Source: TWA4 sp964613155 (GTDB lineage Bacteria > Bacillota > Clostridia > Lachnospirales > Lachnospiraceae). From it: a DNA stretch of 29,760 nucleotides. Positions 1 through 8,959 of the stretch are shown here, in pieces (within the stretch, counting starts at the first letter, position 1; each line of letters starts with the position of its first letter). The notes below the pieces were generated by a model that ran no database searches, was not told the DNA's origin, and saw nothing but the letters and a program-made list of their open reading frames with translations. Where the stretch lies: contig CAZTHP010000027.1 in NCBI GenBank assembly GCA_964613155.1, positions 1 through 29,760 of the forward strand. Reading direction: 5' to 3'. Made by a program: the position numbers and the translations under genes.

Positions 1-512
1 ATGATGTATTTCGCATAAACATAACCCGTTACCGAACCCGATTTGATCTTATACCAATCGCCTTTTTTCTTTACGATATCACAGGCAGTGTTTTGTGTCA
101 TCTTGCCGCAAATATCAGCATCAGTGGAAGGTTTTTTACGCACATTCAAATAATTTGTGCTTTTTACATCTGCAATTCCCAGCTTCTTATAATCTTTTAA
201 AACAGCTGCTTTTTCTTCCAGCAGCTTTTTCAATTCTAATTCGACATCCGATGCAACCTGATCCGATGCAACTGCTCCATAATAACCATCCAGATCCAGG
301 GAAATCCCTGCAACACCGGAAGCGGTATTTAAACTGATCTGCTTTTCTGCTGCGGCAGAAATGGCTGCGATACCCGCTGCACCTGCAGCACCGACTGCTT
401 TCTGATTTGCAGAATCCTGTGCCGCCATGCTGGCAGGCCCTGCACAAAGCATAGAACTTAAAAGTAAAACAGAGGTTGCTATTTTAACATTTTTCTTGAC
501 ATTTCTATTCAT
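1..512 (-). CDS. Secreted bacterial SH3-domain protein, C-terminus cut by window edge
   Basis: Seen: an open frame of 170 codons from ATG at 512 to the window edge, preceded by GAGG about 10 nt upstream. The N-terminus has a basic stretch (MNRNVKKNVK), a hydrophobic core (IATSVLLLSSMLCAG) and an AxA-like site, i.e. a Sec signal peptide. An Ala-rich segment and a Lys/Glu helix follow. From about residue 117 there is a bacterial SH3 module with the signature TNYLNVRKKPS, then GDWYKIKSGSVTGYV. Known: such SH3 domains usually bind peptidoglycan and often precede an NlpC/P60 hydrolase domain. Inference: an exported cell-wall protein, possibly a peptidoglycan endopeptidase. The catalytic part would lie beyond the left edge, so the enzymatic role is unproven. 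It is a separate transcription unit downstream of ribF with its own strong promoter. Confidence 0.75.
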   Translation of the reverse strand, partial: MNRNVKKNVKIATSVLLLSSMLCAGPASMAAQDSANQKAVGAAGAAGIAAISAAAEKQISLNTASGVAGISLDLDGYYGAVASDQVASDVELELKKLLEEKAAVLKDYKKLGIADVKSTNYLNVRKKPSTDADICGKMTQNTACDIVKKKGDWYKIKSGSVTGYVYAKYI

Positions 513-668
513 GATGATTCGACCTCAATAATTTAAAAACTTATCGTTTGTCATGCGTATCTCCACAAATCAAGTATCGAAAGGATACAATCTGTGAACA
601 TACTGCTGAACATGTATCGTTCTAATTGTTACAATTATTAAATTTATGTTACATTTTATTACGGATAC

Positions 669-697
669 ATTATAATCACAGGAATAGTTCTTGTCAA
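669..697 (-). promoter_or_regulatory. Consensus sigma-A promoter of the SH3-protein gene
   Basis: On the minus strand TTGACA (692-697) and TATAAT (669-674) are separated by exactly 17 bp, a perfect housekeeping promoter. Transcription would start near 662, leaving a leader of about 150 nt before the ATG at 512. That leader contains a small hairpin (GTATC/GATAC arms, 573-590) and two TGTAAC words 20 bp apart just downstream of the -10. I found no c-di-AMP (ydaO) riboswitch motif, although that class often precedes cell-wall hydrolase genes. Confidence 0.8.
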
Positions 698-755
698 CCA
701 TTTATTTTTAATCGATCGGTTTCTAATTTCAATTTCTTTGGTATTTTTTGAAGCT

Positions 756-1706
756 TCACAGGCTCCATTTCAATGGATTTTTACAATTTTGCAAAAATAG
801 TTCTGCATCCTGTGCATCTTGATGCATTTGTTCTTTCAATGCAGCGACTGATGCAAATTTTTGCTCCGGACGCTGGTAGTGCAGCAGGCGAACACGGGCA
901 AATTTTCCATAAAAATCACCAGATGTATGCAAAAGATGCGTTTCAACACCAACTGCATATTCCCCTACTGTCGGTTTTTTTCCAATATTCGTAACGCCTT
1001 CCCAAAGCTGTCCGTCCATCTCGGTAATTGACACATATACCCCAAACGGCGGCAGCAATTTATTGGCAGAAGGAATCAGATTAATCGTGGGCATATCGAT
1101 GGTTCTTCCTAAGTGCTGTCCATTCTGAATATATCCTTCTACAGAAAAAGAGTAGCCCAACATCCGATTGGCATCTTCGATTCTTCCTTCTGCAATTGCT
1201 GTACGGATTGCGCTGCTGCTGATCCGCACCTCATCATGGTCAAATACCTCATCGATCATCTGCAATTCAAAATCACAGGACTTGGAAAGTCTTTGCAGAA
1301 GCTGATAATCCCCTTTTCGCTGATAGCCAAATCGAAAATCCTTTCCAATCACAATATAAGCCGCATGCAGCTGCTCTACCAGAATCTTTTTTACAAAATC
1401 CTCCGCATCCAGATTACGGATTTCCTCGGAAAAGGGGCATTCAACGACCATATCGACCCCTAATTCGGTAAACATCCGTTTACGCTCGTCTTTTTCCAGA
1501 ATACATTGAAACTGTTCGCCAAATTTCCAAAAAAGCAGCGCACTGCTGAACGTAAATGCAACCGTTTCATATCCATATTGCTGTTTCATACGCTTCAGAC
1601 GCCGAAACAATTGCTGATGTCCCTGATGAAGGCCGTCAAATTTTCCAAGCGTCACGATTGATCTGCCCGCTACTTTTGCAGCCATCACATCTGTTACATA
1701 ATTCAC
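756..1706 (-). CDS. ribF: Bifunctional riboflavin kinase / FAD synthetase
   Basis: Makes FMN from riboflavin and ATP, then FAD from FMN and ATP, in the cytoplasm. Seen: the N-terminal nucleotidyltransferase domain has the GKFDGLHQGH motif (residues 21-30) and ISSSAIR (162-168), the family's second adenylyltransferase signature. The C-terminal flavokinase domain opens with GRTIDMPTINL (200-210), including the PTxN motif. Length (316 aa) is normal. Start choice: a GTG at 1721 overlaps the truB stop (TAGTG) but has no ribosome site. The GTG at 1706 sits just after GGAGGAG, so I prefer it; an ATG at 1685 is a third option. It is the last gene of the nusA-infB operon. No clear terminator follows before the next promoter. 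Confidence 0.95.
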   Translation of the reverse strand: MNYVTDVMAAKVAGRSIVTLGKFDGLHQGHQQLFRRLKRMKQQYGYETVAFTFSSALLFWKFGEQFQCILEKDERKRMFTELGVDMVVECPFSEEIRNLDAEDFVKKILVEQLHAAYIVIGKDFRFGYQRKGDYQLLQRLSKSCDFELQMIDEVFDHDEVRISSSAIRTAIAEGRIEDANRMLGYSFSVEGYIQNGQHLGRTIDMPTINLIPSANKLLPPFGVYVSITEMDGQLWEGVTNIGKKPTVGEYAVGVETHLLHTSGDFYGKFARVRLLHYQRPEQKFASVAALKEQMHQDAQDAELFLQNCKNPLKWSL

Positions 1707-1720
1707 TGTCCTCTCCTCCA

Positions 1721-2605
1721 CTACAAAAACATTTTCAGCGGTTTATAATCTTTTTTCGCAGAATCCCATTCGTAAATCCCTGCAAAAAGACCACTGCTGT
1801 CATACACACGAATCTGTTTTTCGGAAAGGAGCGGCTCAAACATGGTGTTCGAAAGCCGATTTCCATTATGAATGCGTACATCAAATTCTTTTGAAACCGT
1901 AACCGCCGGCAGATCAGCAAAAACCTGCTCGACCGTTACCAGATAAGAATCCAATATGCCGGCATCACGTTTCTCTTCCAATTCTTTGAGGGTAATCGCC
2001 TGGTCAAGAGAAAAATTACCAACTTTTGTTCGTACCAACGATTCCATACAGCCGCCGCAGCCCAATGCCTGTCCAATATCATGACACAACGTCCGGATAT
2101 AGGTACCTTTGGAACAATGAACAGTCATCGTAATGCGCGGAAGCTCGATTTTTTCTACCGTTAATTCATAAATTTCCACCGGACGCGCTTCTCGTTCAAT
2201 GACTTTTCCTTCTCTGGCATATTCATATAATTTTTTTCCATTGACTTTTAATGCAGAATACATGGGAGGAATCTGCATGATCTTCCCCCGAAAAGAAGGA
2301 AGAACCTGCTGAATCTGCTCCTCTGTGACCGTTACGGGTTGTTCGGCTAAAATTTGTCCGCTGATATCCTGTGTATCGGTTTCCATTCCCAACAGCAAAA
2401 CTGCGCGATAGGTCTTATCGTGATTTTCCAGCAAACTGCATAATTTTGTCCCTTTTCCCACACATACCGGCAAAACTCCGGTTGCATCCGGATCCAAAGT
2501 TCCCGTATGTCCAATTTTCTTCATGCGAAGGATTCCTCTCATCTTGGCAACTACATCATGAGAGGTAAATCCTTTTTCTTTATAAATATTTAGTAATCCA
2601 TCCAT
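1721..2605 (-). CDS. truB: tRNA pseudouridine(55) synthase TruB
   Basis: Isomerises uridine 55 in the T loop of elongator tRNAs to pseudouridine. Seen: the catalytic motif GHTGTLDPDATGVLP at residues 32-46, with the nucleophilic aspartate at residue 38, and a further conserved block around SKGTYIRTLCHDIG. A PUA-like C-terminal region follows (VSKEFDVRIHNGNRLS onward). Length is 294 aa from the ATG at 2605. The frame stays open to TTG at 2635, but MDGLLNIYKEKGFTSHDV matches the usual family N-terminus, so I chose the ATG. Neither start has a strong ribosome site. The stop overlaps the possible upstream GTG of ribF, and nrnA ends 64 nt upstream; all belong to one operon. Confidence 0.94.
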   Translation of the reverse strand: MDGLLNIYKEKGFTSHDVVAKMRGILRMKKIGHTGTLDPDATGVLPVCVGKGTKLCSLLENHDKTYRAVLLLGMETDTQDISGQILAEQPVTVTEEQIQQVLPSFRGKIMQIPPMYSALKVNGKKLYEYAREGKVIEREARPVEIYELTVEKIELPRITMTVHCSKGTYIRTLCHDIGQALGCGGCMESLVRTKVGNFSLDQAITLKELEEKRDAGILDSYLVTVEQVFADLPAVTVSKEFDVRIHNGNRLSNTMFEPLLSEKQIRVYDSSGLFAGIYEWDSAKKDYKPLKMFL

Positions 2606-2669
2606 CGTAAAATTCTGATTTCTCCCGTCCAACAAAACAGCTCACTCAAACAAGCAGATTTCATACTGC

Positions 2670-3668
2670 TTAATTTGCACGCAGCTGTTCTTCAATTTCC
2701 TGTAAAAGCATCGGAAGCAGTACCTCATATTCCATGGAAGTGTCAAAACCGGCTGCACGTACGTGTCCACCGCCGCCATGCGCGATCGCAATTCGGCTGA
2801 CATCTACCTGTTTGTTCGAACGAAGACTCATTTTTCGACGTCCATCTTCCAATTCATAACAAAAAATGCCCACTTCGACCCCTTCTACAATTCGAATCTG
2901 ATCGATAATTCCATTCAGATCTCGAATTCCTGCACCGCATTCTTCCATGTCCTGCCGCGTAATTCTGGTATAGGCAATTTTGCCATCCGCTGTCATCTGC
3001 ATGGTATACATGGCTTTTCCGCAGATCAAAGTCTGTTCTTTGGTTCTGCCAAAATACGTACGGTCGATCAAATCAGTATGATCAAATCCACGTTCCAATA
3101 ACTTTCCAGCCAGCGACATCGTTTTCGAAGTCGTATTCGAATATTTAAAAACACCCGTATCATGCACGATGCCCAAATATAAACATTCCGCACATGCGCG
3201 GTTAATCTTTTCCAAATCCAAAAGTTCTCCCAGTACTTCTGCACAAGAGCTTAAATGCCCCTGAACATAGTTATTCTGTGCAAACCCCGGATTGGTAATA
3301 TGATGATCAATACAGAGTGTATATTTCGCCTGATCGAAGAAACGTACCCCCTCACCCAAGCGATCCCGATCACTTGCATCACAGGAAATGCACAGATCAA
3401 ACGATCGGTTCCAGTCTGATTCTGACATTTCCTCCATCAAACGAATACAGTTTACATCCGGAAGACGATAAAACGATTCTGAAAAACGCTGAAGACATAA
3501 TTCTACTTTCAGCGCAGGCATATTTTGAGTCAAATAATGATATAACCCCAAACAACTTCCTACACAGTCACCATCTGGACGAATATGACCAATAATCATC
3601 ACCGTTGTGACATCAGAAGGAATCATTTTTTCGATACTATAAGAATCCATCTGTGTTTTCATCTTCAT
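2670..3668 (-). CDS. nrnA: DHH-DHHA1 nanoRNase / pAp phosphatase NrnA
   Basis: Degrades 2-5 nt RNA fragments and dephosphorylates 3'-phosphoadenosine 5'-phosphate using Mn2+. Seen: DHH-family motif I GHIRPDGDCVGS (27-38), the DHH triad in CIDHHITNPG (DHH at 121-123), and the DHHA1 motif HGGGGHVRAAGF near residue 297-308. Length 332 aa is typical of the family. A purine-rich AGGAAA stretch precedes the ATG at 3668; M3 is an alternative start. It lies 45 nt after rbfA and 64 nt before truB. The order rbfA-nrnA-truB-ribF is the standard Firmicute arrangement. Confidence 0.93.
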   Translation of the reverse strand: MKMKTQMDSYSIEKMIPSDVTTVMIIGHIRPDGDCVGSCLGLYHYLTQNMPALKVELCLQRFSESFYRLPDVNCIRLMEEMSESDWNRSFDLCISCDASDRDRLGEGVRFFDQAKYTLCIDHHITNPGFAQNNYVQGHLSSCAEVLGELLDLEKINRACAECLYLGIVHDTGVFKYSNTTSKTMSLAGKLLERGFDHTDLIDRTYFGRTKEQTLICGKAMYTMQMTADGKIAYTRITRQDMEECGAGIRDLNGIIDQIRIVEGVEVGIFCYELEDGRRKMSLRSNKQVDVSRIAIAHGGGGHVRAAGFDTSMEYEVLLPMLLQEIEEQLRAN

Positions 3669-3713
3669 TTTCCTTTTTCTTTTCCTTATTTAATATCTTG
3701 TTCTTTTATTCCC

Positions 3714-4166
3714 TTATTCAAAATCTTCCAGTTCTGCTGCATCTGCATCCAGATTTTCCAGTTCCGCATCTTCTGCTGCTTCTTCTGCACCCAGTACTGC
3801 CTTTTTGGCATTGTCATTCGTATGAATCTGATCCAGAAGATTGGCAATATGAATGCCATGTTCAATGGACTGATCCATCCGGAAAATAATTTCCGGTGTA
3901 TTTCTTAAATTAACGGTTTTTGCCAGCTTTGTCTTGATGTAACCAGACGCATTTTTCAAACCGGCTAACGTATTCTTTGCTTCTTCTTCACTGCCTAACA
4001 CACTGATATATGCTTTGCAGGTCTTTAAATCCGGTGCAACTTCTACAGAAACAACAGAAGTCATCATATGAATCCGAGGATCTTTTAACTCATTACGGAT
4101 AATATTACTTAATTCTTTCTTTACTTCTTCATTAATTCGAACATTTTTAATACTATGTTTTCTCAC
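3714..4166 (-). CDS. rbfA: 30S ribosome-binding factor RbfA with acidic C-terminal tail
   Basis: A late 30S maturation factor that binds near helix 1 of 16S rRNA and is needed for cold growth. Seen: a KH-type fold with family blocks EVKKELSNIIRNELKDPRI (14-32), DLKTCKAYISVLG (51-63) and TPEIIFRMDQSIEHG (90-104). Residues about 117-150 form an unusually acidic, Ala/Glu/Asp-rich tail that is not part of the core fold. The start is GTG at 4166, supported by GGAG six nt upstream. A strong hairpin separates it from infB. Confidence 0.93.
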   Translation of the reverse strand: MRKHSIKNVRINEEVKKELSNIIRNELKDPRIHMMTSVVSVEVAPDLKTCKAYISVLGSEEEAKNTLAGLKNASGYIKTKLAKTVNLRNTPEIIFRMDQSIEHGIHIANLLDQIHTNDNAKKAVLGAEEAAEDAELENLDADAAELEDFE

Positions 4167-4193
4167 AAATTACTCCTTTTCACTACCAAAAGA

Positions 4194-4245
4194 GGCTGAA
4201 CGGACCGACGCTGCTTTTGCCAGCAGCAAACCGATCCAATCAGCC
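4194..4245 (-). other. Intercistronic hairpin between infB and rbfA
   Basis: Seen: three nested arm pairs, GGCTGA/TCAGCC, GGATCG/CGGTCC and GCTGCT/AGCAGC, closed by a 6-nt loop. As minus-strand RNA all 18 positions pair, one as G-U. As plus-strand RNA one pair becomes a C-A mismatch, so the structure fits the operon transcript. No real U-run follows (TCTTTTGG), so it is more likely an RNA-processing or stabilising stem, or a leaky attenuator, than a full terminator. Confidence 0.6.
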
Positions 4246-4269
4246 TTCTCACTACTATTTTAATTCTTG

Positions 4270-6865
4270 TTATCTAGGAACTTCAACCATTTCGTAAGCT
4301 TCGATCGTATCATCTTCCCGGATATCTTTAAATCCTTCCAGAACGATACCACACTCATAACCAGCTGCAACTTCCTTTACATCATCCTTAAAACGTTTCA
4401 AAGAAGCCATCGGACCATCAAACAACAGATCGGTTCCTCTCATAACACGGCATTTGCATCCTCTGACAAATTTACCATCGGTTACATACGTACCTGCAAT
4501 GATGCCTACAACAGAAGCCTTAAATGTCTGACGAACCAAACCGTGTCCGATTACTTTTTCTTCATAAATCGGATCCAGCATACCCTTCATCGCTGCTTCT
4601 ACGTCTGCAATTGCCTGATAAATAACACGATACAAACGAACGTCAACTTTTTCACGTTCTGCAAGAGCTCTTGCGGTTGCATCCGGACGAACATTGAAGC
4701 CGATGATGATCGCATTAGAAGCAAGCGCCAGATTGACGTCAGATTCGTTGATCGCACCAACACCGCCGTGGATCACTTTTACGATTACTTCTTCATTCGA
4801 CAGCTTTAACAGACTCTGTTTTACTGCTTCTACGGAACCCTGAACGTCTGCTTTGATAATTAATTCCAGCTCTTTCAGCTTACCAGCCTGAATCTGAGAG
4901 AACAGATCATCCAAGGACATCTTGCCTTTCGTATCTTCGATCATCTTTTCTCTATTTTCAGAAATAAAGGTTTCTGCAAAGCTTCTTGCATCTCTTTCAT
5001 TGTCGGTTACTACGAAAATCTCACCAGCACCCGGTACATCATTTAAACCTAATACCGCAACCGGTTTGGAAGGACCTGCTTCTTTTACTCTGCGGTCATT
5101 TTCATCCAACATTGCTCTTACTTTACCATAGCAAGGACCCACTGCGATCGAATCGCCAACACGCAGCGTACCCTTCTGTACCAGAACGGTAGCAACCGGA
5201 CCGCGTCCTTTATCCAGTGTCGCTTCGATGACCAGACCTCTCGCATTACGATTCGGATTTGCTTTTAATTCCTTCACTTCTGCTGCCAGTAAGATCATTT
5301 CCAGCAGTTCATCAATGCCTTCTCCAGTATGCGCAGAAACGGGAACAAAAATGGTAGAACCGCCCCAATCTTCGGGAATCAGTTCGTATTCAGTTAATTC
5401 CTGTTTTACACGCTCAATATTTGCGCTCGGTTTATCAATCTTATTGATCGCAACAATAATTTCAACGCCCGCTGCTTTTGCATGGCTGATTGCTTCTACG
5501 GTCTGAGGCATTACACCATCATCAGCTGCTACGACTAAAACAGCGATATCGGTGGATTTTGCACCACGCAGACGCATTGCAGTAAAAGCCTCATGTCCAG
5601 GTGTATCTAAAAATGTGATCTTCTGACCATTGCTTTCTACCATATAAGCACCGATATGCTGTGTAATACCGCCTGCTTCACGAGAAATGACATTTGCTTT
5701 CCGGATTGCATCCAACAAAGAAGTTTTACCATGGTCAACATGACCCATTACGCAGACAACCGGAGGTCTTTCTACCAGCGTATCTTCTGAATCTTCAACA
5801 TCTTTCAGTAATTCTTCGATTACATCGACTTTTACTTCTTTTTCGCAAAGATATTCAAAATCCAGTGCGATTCCTTCTGCTGTTTCATAATCTACTTCCT
5901 GGTTGATCGTTACCATCTGTCCTGCCATAAATAATTTCTTTACAATGGCAGAAGGCTGCATCTTCATCTTTTCTGCCAGTTCTTTAATGGTGATTACTTC
6001 CGGCAGTACCAGTGTCTTAATTTCTTCTTCCTGCTTTACAACCTGTTTAACGGGTTTCTTCAGATTGCTCTTTTCCAGTTTTTTCAGATTGTCTTCTCTT
6101 TCCTTCTTGCTGTATTTATCCTTGGAACGATTTTCCTGTTTTTTATTCTGTTTACCAGATGCCTGAGAAGGTTTTACATAAGAATCCTGACGGATCATCG
6201 CGCTCTGGCCGCCGCCTCTGCGATCTCTGTCACCGCCAAATCCACGTCCGCCATCAGAACGTCCGCCTGCAGATCTGCGATCGCGATCACCGCCCTGACG
6301 AGCTCCATCATTGCGTCTTTCGCCGTTGCCAAAAGAACGTCTCTCTCCATTCTGGCGGGTTCCGTCATTGCGTCTTTCGCCATTTCCATAAGAACGTCTT
6401 TCTCCATTCTGGCGCATTCCGTCGTTACGTCTTTCTCCGTCATTGCGTCTCTCGCCATTTCCGTAAGAACGTCTTTNNNNNNNNNNNNNNNNNNNNNNNN
6501 NNNNNNNNNNNNNNNNNNNNNNNNNNNNNNNNNNNNNNNNNNNNNNNNNNNNNNNNNNNNNNNNNNNNNNNNNNNNTACGTCTTTCTCCGTCATTGCGTC
6601 TCTCGCCATTTCCGTAAGAACGTCTTTCTCCGTTCTGACGAGCTCCGTCGTTACGTCTTTCTCCATTTCCATAAGAACGTCTTTCTCCGTTCTGGCGGGT
6701 TCCGTCGTTACGTCTCTCGCCTTCTGCGGTTCTTTCCCCTGCAGAAGTGGTTTTTCCTGTTTTTGTCTGACTGTTCTGAGGACGAATGACAACTGCACGT
6801 TTTTTCGGTGCTGCGCCTTCCTGTCCTGCTGTTTTCTTACCTGTTTCTTCTATATTGTTACCCAA
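4270..6865 (-). CDS. infB: Translation initiation factor IF-2 (interrupted by an assembly gap)
   Basis: GTPase that brings initiator fMet-tRNA to the 30S subunit and promotes subunit joining. Seen: the N-terminal IF2 module (VITIKELAEKMKM...SAIVKKLFMAG), the G domain with GHVDHGKTSLLD (G1), GITQHIG (G2), DTPGHEAF (G3), NKID (G4) and VSAHTGEG (G5), and C-terminal domains ending in MVEVPR. The start is TTG at 6865 with GGAGTGAG upstream. The first quarter is a disordered Arg/Asn/Gly region made of 57-nt repeats (ERRNDGTRQNGERRSYGNG type) that contains the 100-N gap. The two sides are in different frames as written. The known coding bases total 2496 (832 codons), so the real gap should be a multiple of three. 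This is not a true frameshift. Confidence 0.95.
6295..6720 (-). repeat. 57-nt in-frame tandem repeats in infB
   Basis: The coding strand repeats a 19-residue unit of the form ERRNDG-(T/A/M)RQNGERRS(Y/F)GNG, with shorter sub-repeats ERRNDG. At least two units lie on the N-terminal side of the gap and two to three on the other, so the copy number is unknown. The unit is rich in Arg and Gly, suggesting a disordered RNA-binding arm. The assembly probably broke here because the units are nearly identical. Confidence 0.8.
6477..6576. other. Assembly gap (100 N) inside the infB repeat array
   Basis: Exactly 100 unknown bases, the usual placeholder length, flanked on both sides by the same repeat unit. 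The number of missing repeats cannot be read from this sequence. Confidence 0.99.
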
Positions 6866-6895
6866 TTAGAGCTCACTCCATTCTATATATAGTCT

Positions 6896-6940
6896 GTATT
6901 GGAAGAAAATTACTTTCTGCTGAAAATGTCCTTCCAATAC
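6896..6940 (-). other. Intercistronic hairpin between ylxQ and infB
   Basis: A perfect 10-bp inverted repeat, GTATTGGAAG at 6896-6905 and CTTCCAATAC at 6931-6940, encloses a 25-nt loop in the 84-nt spacer before the infB start. There is no U-run, so it is not an intrinsic terminator. With the hairpin at 4194-4245 it leaves infB flanked by stems on both sides. Confidence 0.55.
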
Positions 6941-6949
6941 TTCTCACCT

Positions 6950-7273
6950 TTATGACTGCTTTGTATCCTTTACGGTTTCTAACTTTTCAATACTCTGTGC
7001 AAATCCGCTGTCGGTTACTGCTGCCGAAGCTCTGAATTGACAGCCGATCGCATGCCCCAATGTTTCTTTTGTTCCCGTAAAAACCAGTGGAATTTTGTAA
7101 TAAGTACACATATCGGTAAAATTCTTTTTGGTATTAGCAGATGCATCTTCTGCAAGCAGTACCAGATATGCTTTCCCGGACCGAATTGCTTTTTCAACGC
7201 TGAATTCACCACTGACTACTTTGCCGGCTCGCTTTGCAAGCCCTAACATTGATAACGTTTTATTTTGTTTCAA
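6950..7273 (-). CDS. ylxQ: L7Ae/L30e-family ribosomal-type protein YlxQ
   Basis: Small RNA-binding protein of the L7Ae family, which recognises kink-turn RNA; its cellular target in Firmicutes is not settled. Seen: MLGLAKRAGKVVSGEFSVEK (residues 9-28) is the classic opening of the bacterial family. It is followed by LVLLAEDASANTKKNF and YYKIPLVFTGTKETLGHAIG. Length 107 aa is normal. The start is TTG at 7273, about 10 nt after GAGGAG, overlapping the ylxR end by 14 nt, which suggests translational coupling. It keeps its standard position between ylxR and infB. Confidence 0.9.
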   Translation of the reverse strand: MKQNKTLSMLGLAKRAGKVVSGEFSVEKAIRSGKAYLVLLAEDASANTKKNFTDMCTYYKIPLVFTGTKETLGHAIGCQFRASAAVTDSGFAQSIEKLETVKDTKQS

Positions 7274-7538
7274 TTGCTTTCATCTCCTCTTTCAGCTGTT
7301 CATAAACTTCCGGCGGAATTGCACAGGAAAAGGAACGTTCCAGACCTCTGCTCTTGATTGCCTGCTCCAGACAGATACTATTGGGACAGACATAAGCCCC
7401 ACGACCATTTTTTCTGCCTGTTGCATCGATCATAAACTGCTGCTCCGGTGTTCTGATGACACGAATCATCTCTTTTTTACTTTTCATCTCACGGCATCCG
7501 ATACATTGACGCATGGGAATTTTCTTTTTTACTGCCAT
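7260..7538 (-). CDS. ylxR: YlxR family RNA-binding protein (RNase P modulator RnpM)
   Basis: Seen: MRQCIGCREMKSKKEMIRV at residues 9-27 and GRKNGRGAYVCPNSICLEQA further on, the two hallmark blocks of the YlxR/DUF448 fold, in a 92-residue basic protein. The ATG at 7538 follows GGAGG with a 4-nt gap. Known: the family member in Bacillus binds RNA and has been described as a modulator of RNase P. It lies 51 nt after nusA and overlaps ylxQ by 14 nt. Confidence 0.92.
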   Translation of the reverse strand: MAVKKKIPMRQCIGCREMKSKKEMIRVIRTPEQQFMIDATGRKNGRGAYVCPNSICLEQAIKSRGLERSFSCAIPPEVYEQLKEEMKAIETK

Positions 7539-7589
7539 GTTTCCTCCGTTCTCCGGTAAATTTTACGGAATCCTACTGCTTAGAACGAC

Positions 7590-8894
7590 TTATTCATCTG
7601 CCAGTTCCAGTACTTCTTCGCCATCTTCCAGCACCATTTCTTCAAATTCCGGTGCTTCCTCACAATCTTCCAGTGCAACTTCTTCAAATCCAGTTTCTTC
7701 TTCTGCACCTTCTAATACGGCTCCTAAAATATCAGCGCTGAATCCTGCGATTTCTTCGCCATCTTCATCTTCCAGTGATCCTTCTTCAATACTCTGATAA
7801 CCGATGTATTCATTTTCACTGTTCAGACCTTCAATTTCATCAAACAGACCGCAGTCTCTTGCTTCTGTTTCACTCTTAATATCAATCTTGTATCCTGTTA
7901 ATTTTGCTGCCAGTCTTGCATTCTGTCCCACTTTACCGATTGCCAGAGATAACTGATTATCCGGTACGATAACCTGTGCAGATTTTTCATCTTCATCTGC
8001 AATAACACAGATAACCTGTGCAGGATTTAATGCATTCTCAATTAAAATAGCAGGGTTTTCATTCCAGCTGATAATATCGACTTTTTCATTGCCCAGTTCT
8101 TTTACAACGTTGTTGACACGTTCACCGTTCATACCAACACATGCACCGACTGCATCAACATTAGGATCATTGGACCATACTGCCATCTTGGTTCTAGAAC
8201 CAGCTTCTCTTGCAATACCTTTGATTTCAACGATGCCGTCTTTCACTTCGGTAACCTGCATTTCGAATAAACGTTTTACCAGTTCCGGATGGGTACGGGA
8301 AACCTGAATTCTAGGGCCTTTGCTGGTATCCTTTACTTCCAGGATGTAAACCTTGATTCTCTGTGTTGATTCGAAATGTTCACCCGGAACCTGTTCATTC
8401 TCCATCAGCATTGCATCGCACTTTCCAATATTTACACTAATATTATTGCCGACAGCTCTCTGAACGATACCCGTTACGACTTCTTTTTCCTTGGAAGAAT
8501 AGAAATTAAATAATGCTTTACGTTCTTCTTCACGAATCTTCTGTAAAATAACGTTCTTTGCATTCTGTGTGGAAATTCGTCCAAATTCTTTGGATTTTAC
8601 AGGTACATAAGCGGTATCTCCCAGATAATTGTGGGCATTGATCTTTCTTGCGTCTTCCAAGCTGATCTGCATCAGCGGATCTTCTACGGTTTCTACTACT
8701 TCTTTCTCTGCGTATAAACTATATTCGCAGGTATCCCGATTCATAAATACTTTAATATTATCGGCGCGGCCAAAATGACTTTTACATGCCTGGATCAGGG
8801 AATTCTCAATTGCATCTAATAAAATATCTTTGTCGATATCTTTTTCTTTCTCCAGAACCTCAATGGCCTCTAATAATTCATTCATCTTACTCAT
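7590..8894 (-). CDS. nusA: Transcription termination/antitermination factor NusA
   Basis: Binds RNA polymerase and nascent RNA, modulating pausing, termination and rRNA antitermination. Seen, in order: the N-terminal polymerase-binding domain (MNELLEAIEVLEKEKDIDKD), an S1 domain (EVVTGIVQRAVGNNISVNIG), KH1 (AREAGSRTKMAVWS, GACVGMNGERVNNVVKELG) and KH2 (QLSLAIGKVGQNARLAAKLTG). Residues about 370-434 form a strongly acidic Glu/Asp tail rich in LED/EE repeats. The ATG at 8894 follows a GGAGGAGCAGGAG purine run; M4 is a second option. It is the second gene of the operon, after rimP. Confidence 0.96.
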   Translation of the reverse strand: MSKMNELLEAIEVLEKEKDIDKDILLDAIENSLIQACKSHFGRADNIKVFMNRDTCEYSLYAEKEVVETVEDPLMQISLEDARKINAHNYLGDTAYVPVKSKEFGRISTQNAKNVILQKIREEERKALFNFYSSKEKEVVTGIVQRAVGNNISVNIGKCDAMLMENEQVPGEHFESTQRIKVYILEVKDTSKGPRIQVSRTHPELVKRLFEMQVTEVKDGIVEIKGIAREAGSRTKMAVWSNDPNVDAVGACVGMNGERVNNVVKELGNEKVDIISWNENPAILIENALNPAQVICVIADEDEKSAQVIVPDNQLSLAIGKVGQNARLAAKLTGYKIDIKSETEARDCGLFDEIEGLNSENEYIGYQSIEEGSLEDEDGEEIAGFSADILGAVLEGAEEETGFEEVALEDCEEAPEFEEMVLEDGEEVLELADE

Positions 8895-8959
8895 ACTCCT
8901 GCTCCTCCTGCTCCTTCTGCAGCTCTATCCAACTTTGCAGCTGCATCCATTCTTTCCTA

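Noticed and set aside
513..662. c-di-AMP (ydaO) riboswitch before the SH3-protein gene
   Set aside because: The context is suggestive, but none of the conserved motifs of that aptamer is present in the 150-nt leader.
6159..6617. Plus-strand frame opposite the infB repeat
   Set aside because: It is open only because the repeat unit lacks stops in that frame; it crosses the assembly gap and has no start signals.
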